Below, piece after piece: positions 34,485 to 37,618 of a stretch of 37,618 bases of DNA. The notes under the pieces were generated by a model. The model was not told the origin of the DNA. It worked only from the letters and a program-made list of their open reading frames with translations, and ran no database searches. Source of the DNA: Bacteroides acidifaciens (GTDB lineage Bacteria; Bacteroidota; Bacteroidia; Bacteroidales; Bacteroidaceae). Where the stretch lies: contig NZ_JANJZR010000041.1 of NCBI RefSeq assembly GCF_024623065.1, forward strand, positions 1-37,618, in the 5' to 3' direction. The first letter of the stretch is position 1. Every line of letters starts with the position of its first letter. The translations under genes and the position numbers were made by a program.

Positions 34485-35579
34485 ATGAAAAACTTGACAC
34501 GGAATGTTTGGATTTGCTTAGGTTTGCTGATGCTGCCTCTTGCCATGTCCGCGCAACAAAAGAAGAACTTTACCTATACATCGGCACAAGACCTTTTACT
34601 GGTGGGTAAAGCAACCACCGAAGGTGAATATTTCCATCGGGTAGACACCGCGAAGTACCATTCAATGCCGCCCAGGGTGAAGAAACTATTTACGAACTCT
34701 GCCGGTCTGGCTATTTCTTTTACTACGAATAGTCCGGTGATAAAGGCAAAATGGACTGTACCTGATAATCCGCAATTACCTAATCTGACGAGAGTCGCTC
34801 AGAAAGGGCTGGACTTATACATCAAACGCGATGGGAAATGGCAATTTGCCGGAGTAGGGATGCCGGGTGGCGTGACTACGGAAAGAGTGATTGTTGATAA
34901 TATGGGAACCGAAGAGAAAGAATGTTTGTTATATCTGCCTTTATATGATGAGTTGAAGAGTCTGGAGATAGGCGTTTCTTCTGATGCTCACATACGTAAA
35001 GGAGAAAATCCGTTCAAAGAAAAGATAGTGGTATACGGGTCGAGCATTTTGCAGGGAGCGTCTGCCAGTCGTCCCGGTATGGCTTATCCGGCACGATTGT
35101 CCCGTAGTAGCGGGTATAATTTCATCAATTTAGGATTGAGCGGTAACGGAAAGATGGAGAAAGAAGTTGCTGAAATGTTGGCGAATATTGACGCAGATGC
35201 TTTTATTTTGGATTGTATTCCCAATCCTTCTCCCAAAGAGATAACCGACCGGACTGTTGACTTTGTAATGACCTTGCGGGAAAAACATCCGGATACACCT
35301 ATTATTGTGATACAGACATTGATACGCGAAACGGGAAACTTTAATCAGAAAGCCCGTGAGAATGTAAAGCAACAGAATGAGGCTATCGCCGAGCAAGTAG
35401 AAGTATTGCGTAAAAAAGGTGTAAAGAACCTGTATTTCATTAAAGAAGACCGTTTCTTGGGAACAGATCACGAGGGAACCATCGACGGAACTCATCCGAA
35501 CGATTTGGGATTCGACCGGATGCTAAAGAAGTATAAACCGGCTATCGGCAAGATTCTGAAGATTAAGTTTAGAGACTAA
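34485..35579 (+). CDS. Secreted SGNH/GDSL-family hydrolase
   Basis: The 364-residue protein has a signal peptide (MKNLTRNVWICLGLLMLPLA, then MSAQQ). An N-terminal jelly-roll-like domain of about 150 residues follows, and then an SGNH hydrolase domain. The catalytic Ser is in IVVYGSSILQGAS (near residue 186). The block III Asn is in NLGLSGNGKME, and the Asp-His pair is in DGTHPNDLGF (around 333-337). Such two-domain proteins act as carbohydrate or lipid esterases in the periplasm or outside the cell. An in-frame TTG two codons upstream was not used because the ATG gives the signal peptide cleanly. A strong terminator hairpin follows the stop. Confidence 0.9.
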   Translation: MKNLTRNVWICLGLLMLPLAMSAQQKKNFTYTSAQDLLLVGKATTEGEYFHRVDTAKYHSMPPRVKKLFTNSAGLAISFTTNSPVIKAKWTVPDNPQLPNLTRVAQKGLDLYIKRDGKWQFAGVGMPGGVTTERVIVDNMGTEEKECLLYLPLYDELKSLEIGVSSDAHIRKGENPFKEKIVVYGSSILQGASASRPGMAYPARLSRSSGYNFINLGLSGNGKMEKEVAEMLANIDADAFILDCIPNPSPKEITDRTVDFVMTLREKHPDTPIIVIQTLIRETGNFNQKARENVKQQNEAIAEQVEVLRKKGVKNLYFIKEDRFLGTDHEGTIDGTHPNDLGFDRMLKKYKPAIGKILKIKFRD

Positions 35580-35602
35580 TAACGGAAAGAAATAAGAAGA
35601 AA

Positions 35603-35636
35603 AAAAGGTCAATTCATAGGGGTGAATTGACCTTTT
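35603..35636 (+). terminator. Rho-independent terminator of the SGNH hydrolase gene
   Basis: A 14-bp perfect stem, AAAAGGTCAATTCA (35603-35616) with 35623-35636 and a 6-base loop, ends in TTTT 24 bases past the stop codon. Confidence 0.85.
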
Positions 35637-35657
35637 GTCCTATCAAAAGACATTTGA

Positions 35658-35834
35658 TTATTTGACAGTAATGCGTCGAATCAGATAGTTAACGGCACCT
35701 GCCACATACATTGTCTTGCAGTCTTCCGTAATGATGATTTCATACGGTTGGTTGAAAGTGGCTTTTAATCCTTTTCCATCAGCGAAACCGGCTTTCCCGT
35801 CATAATACTCCTGACCTTGGAGAGGGTTGTATAT
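35658..35834 (-). pseudogene. C-terminal remnant of an NHL-repeat surface protein
   Basis: The open frame translates to YYDGKAGFADGKGLKATFNQ followed by PYEIIITEDCKTMYVAGAVN and YLIRRITVK. This is the final NHL repeat of the IPT/TIG-NHL lipoproteins that act as glycan-binding proteins in Bacteroides PULs. It is about 55 codons long and stopped upstream by TGA; no further NHL sequence is found beyond it. Intact relatives are about 400 residues or more. It is a remnant with no promoter or start codon. Confidence 0.65.
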
Positions 35835-35981
35835 TCAGTGTGGTGGGTATATAGATTCACCATGTGGGCAAAAGTGAGCCGGAGGCATACACTTCCGCCT
35901 TCAGGAGTGCCTTCAGCCAGAAACACCGATGAAAAGGGACTTTTTTGAAGAACTGAAGGCGGTTTTTCTATTTTAATAGTC

Positions 35982-36025
35982 AGTAGGAGAATTGCCTATT
36001 ACAAGTAGGAGAATTGCTTGTAACA
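35982..36025. repeat. Two 22-bp direct repeats
   Basis: Units 35982-36003 and 36004-36025 both begin AGTAGGAGAATTGC and end with ACA. The start of a third unit (AGTA) follows. Confidence 0.75.
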
Positions 36026-36110
36026 AGTACTACACTCTATGAAATGATGTAAGAGACTTGAATAACTCAAGCACATGGTTCGGCTTGTTTCACTACCAGG
36101 TCAAACAAAT

Positions 36111-36281
36111 TCATACACATATAATTTTGTTCCTTACCGCACCGGAATGAATCTTTTTTTTAAGGATGTGATTGCCCTGAATCACATCCCCCAAAATTTT
36201 CAGATTGAGCCCGAATAGAAAGAGAGTAAAAGGTATTTTGTAACTTGGATTGTGAGTGAAATCGTTGAATGGGACTATGAT
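36111..36281 (-). pseudogene. Probable C-terminal fragment of a transposase
   Basis: The frame reads PFNDFTHNPSYKIPFTLFLF, then GLNLKILGDVIQGNHILKKK and ends NKIICV. The basic, aromatic-rich C-terminus resembles ends of Bacteroides IS transposases, but there are no catalytic residues to prove it. An in-frame TGA stops it upstream inside the 18-bp inverted repeat. It has no start codon. Confidence 0.35.
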
Positions 36282-36327
36282 TCATGTAGCGAAAATGTAT
36301 TGGAGAAATATTTTCGCTACATGAATC
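36279..36327. repeat. 18-bp perfect inverted repeat
   Basis: GATTCATGTAGCGAAAAT (36279-36296) is the exact reverse complement of 36310-36327, with a 13-base loop. It abuts the transposase-like remnant. It has no T-run and may be a small mobile palindrome or an IS scar. Confidence 0.75.
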
Positions 36328-36414
36328 CGAGGGTTGTTCAAATATGCAGAGCTATTGGGATAGAAAGGGAGAGAGCGATATTTTTGCGGTGAATAGTTCG
36401 GAGCCCTTTGAGTA

Positions 36415-37260
36415 TTATTTTATACGAGTGTACTTCAACCACCTACCAAGCAACTCAAGCATCTGCGAATGATATTCGAAATCTATATTCATCCCCCAGC
36501 CATGACCGCCTTTGGGGAATATATACATGGTTGCGGGGATATTGTTTTTCTTCAATGATTCATAATAGAGTACGCTATTGGTAGTAGGTACGGATTTGTC
36601 ATCATCACTCAATAACAGGATGGCAGGCGGGGTATTTGTATTGACATGCTTTTCGTTAGAGAAAAATTGGATATCGGCCGGTAGGGGATTGTCACCCAAC
36701 AGATTGGAACGGGAACCGCCATGAGTGGCTGTCTCCATAGTTATGACAGGGTAGAAAAGAATGGAGAAATCAGGTCTTGTGCTTACTCCTTCTGTCGTAT
36801 AGTGGGTGGAAGCAGTGGCTGCCAAATGTCCGCCTGCCGAGAAACCGGCGATGCCTATTTTATTGGTATCTACGCCATACTCGTTGGCATGTTCGCGTAC
36901 ATAACGTATTGCCTGCTGTGCATCATCCAGGGGTACTTCCTTATGTTTGTTCGGCATCCGGTATTTGAGGACGAAAGCCGTTATTCCCTGTCCGTTCAAC
37001 CATTTAGCAAACTGTTCTCCTTCGTGCAGAATAGCCAGTCCGGCGTATCCTCCGCCTGGACATATCACAACTGCCATTCCTGTATTCTTTGCTTTATTGG
37101 TTTGGTAAATAGCCAGTTCGGGTGAGGAAACATTTGTTACCCAATTGCCGTTTCTCTCATACTTTTCGGCTTTTGTTATTTCATTACTTGTCGGTGGGTT
37201 TGTCTCCCACAGTTTCACAATCTTCTGAGCATTCATAGTTGTACATGTAAATATCAGCAA
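36415..37260 (-). CDS. Alpha/beta-hydrolase, acetyl-esterase-like, with frameshifted signal peptide
   Basis: The 281-residue frame is an alpha/beta-hydrolase of the esterase/lipase group often found in PULs as acetyl- or feruloyl-esterases. The oxyanion loop is CPGGGYAGL, the nucleophile Ser141 is in GFSAGGH, the acid is in SDDDKSVP (219-221) and His253 is in GGHGWG. In this frame only TTG at 37260 or a later ATG (MNAQK) can start it, leaving half a signal peptide. An ATG at 37297-37295 is out of frame by one base because of a run of eight A (minus strand, 37292-37285). With seven A the N-terminus would read MIKKHRLVALSALLIF and then TCTTMNAQ, a perfect signal peptide. The gene is therefore phase-variable, mutated, or carries a sequence error. 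Confidence 0.85.
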   Translation of the reverse strand: MLIFTCTTMNAQKIVKLWETNPPTSNEITKAEKYERNGNWVTNVSSPELAIYQTNKAKNTGMAVVICPGGGYAGLAILHEGEQFAKWLNGQGITAFVLKYRMPNKHKEVPLDDAQQAIRYVREHANEYGVDTNKIGIAGFSAGGHLAATASTHYTTEGVSTRPDFSILFYPVITMETATHGGSRSNLLGDNPLPADIQFFSNEKHVNTNTPPAILLLSDDDKSVPTTNSVLYYESLKKNNIPATMYIFPKGGHGWGMNIDFEYHSQMLELLGRWLKYTRIK

Positions 37261-37297
37261 AGCGCTTAGTGCTACTAATCGATGTTTTTTTTATCAT

Positions 37298-37618
37298 ATG
37301 AATTAAATTTTGGATATTAAAGTCTGATAAGAATCTTCAAACTACAAAGTTATATGTTTTTCTTTGTAATCTAAAGATTTTGTGCGCATATAATTAGGTT
37401 CTTTTTCTTAAAGGAATTATAATACAGGCTGTCTTTTATCCGCTTTCCCCTTTCGGCTGATCATTGATTTCCTTAATTTATGAGTTATTTAGAGCCTGTT
37501 TAAATTTTCCTGAGATGATGTTAGATAGGCTTTACCGACCAGTTTTTATTCGTCACATAGTCTCCGTCATGCTGCTGCTCACAACAACAGAAAGTATACT
37601 CGAAAGCAACTCTCAAAA
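37298..37618. other. Intergenic region at the right edge, possible IS end
   Basis: It contains the esterase promoter box (37345-37352). From about 37492 the sequence GAGCCTGTTTAAATTTTCCT recalls the ends of Bacteroides insertion sequences, and a plus-strand frame from 37516 stays open to the window end without recognisable domains. The window stops too soon to decide. Confidence 0.35.
37345..37352 (-). promoter_or_regulatory. -7 promoter box for the esterase gene
   Basis: The minus strand reads TAACTTTG, matching TAnnTTTG. It lies 47 bases upstream of the out-of-frame ATG at 37297, which supports that ATG as the ancestral start. Confidence 0.5.

Larger units (their letters stand above)
35637..36414. 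other. Decayed region between SGNH hydrolase and esterase genes
   Basis: No intact gene is present. The region holds an NHL-protein C-terminal remnant (35658-35834), a stretch on the minus strand with short open frames of no known family (about 35840-35970), a 22-bp direct repeat (35982-36025), a likely transposase remnant (36111-36281) with an internal 10-bp hairpin (36164-36189), and an 18-bp inverted repeat (36279-36327). Confidence 0.65.

Overview
The window looks like chromosome from a gut Bacteroides species. Supporting signs are a SusC/SusD polysaccharide-utilisation locus (PUL), a hybrid two-component regulator, many lipoprotein signals, a FecR-type anti-sigma remnant, and several upstream motifs that fit the Bacteroides -7 box TAnnTTTG. 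The exact species cannot be fixed by eye. No rRNA, tRNA or CRISPR array was seen.

Layout. 1-3.4 kb is an accessory patch: an HU-type DNA-binding gene with a 22-bp tandem repeat upstream, an N-terminally truncated FecR remnant, a palindromic interspersed element, a small lipoprotein and a truncated IS4-type transposase. 3.4-12.8 kb is mostly housekeeping: ybeY, a SpmA/SpmB-like fusion, a repeat-rich 0.9-kb gap, ruvB, a DUF559 nuclease-fold gene set between 67-bp inverted repeats, a polysaccharide flippase, a DUF389 membrane protein and an S46 dipeptidyl-peptidase. 12.9-27.8 kb is the PUL: on the minus strand susC, susD, a SusE/F-like lipoprotein, two GH76 lipoproteins and a GH125, with a divergent hybrid two-component sensor on the plus strand. 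27.8-35.6 kb holds a DEAD-box helicase, a tyrosine phosphatase lipoprotein, a LOG/SIS/PfkB gene cluster, an M16 peptidase and an SGNH hydrolase. 35.6-37.6 kb is decayed sequence (an NHL-protein remnant, a likely transposase remnant, hairpins) followed by an esterase whose signal peptide is split off by one extra base in a run of eight A.

How the genes work together. The PUL reads as an alpha-1,6-mannan system. SusC/D and the SusE/F-like lipoprotein would bind and import the glycan. One GH76 has acidic residues just after its lipid-bearing Cys and is probably at the cell surface. The other lacks them and is probably periplasmic, beside the periplasmic GH125 exo-mannosidase. No GH92 side-chain mannosidase is present, so the locus itself appears suited to an unbranched or already debranched alpha-1,6 backbone.

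The most unusual structures are repeats: the DUF559 cassette whose inverted repeat encodes the protein's own C-terminal tail, a regular array of GGGAA-N4-TTCCC palindromes upstream of ruvB, a palindromic element family whose ends match the end of the transposase remnant, and three unrelated tandem arrays that all have a 22-bp period.
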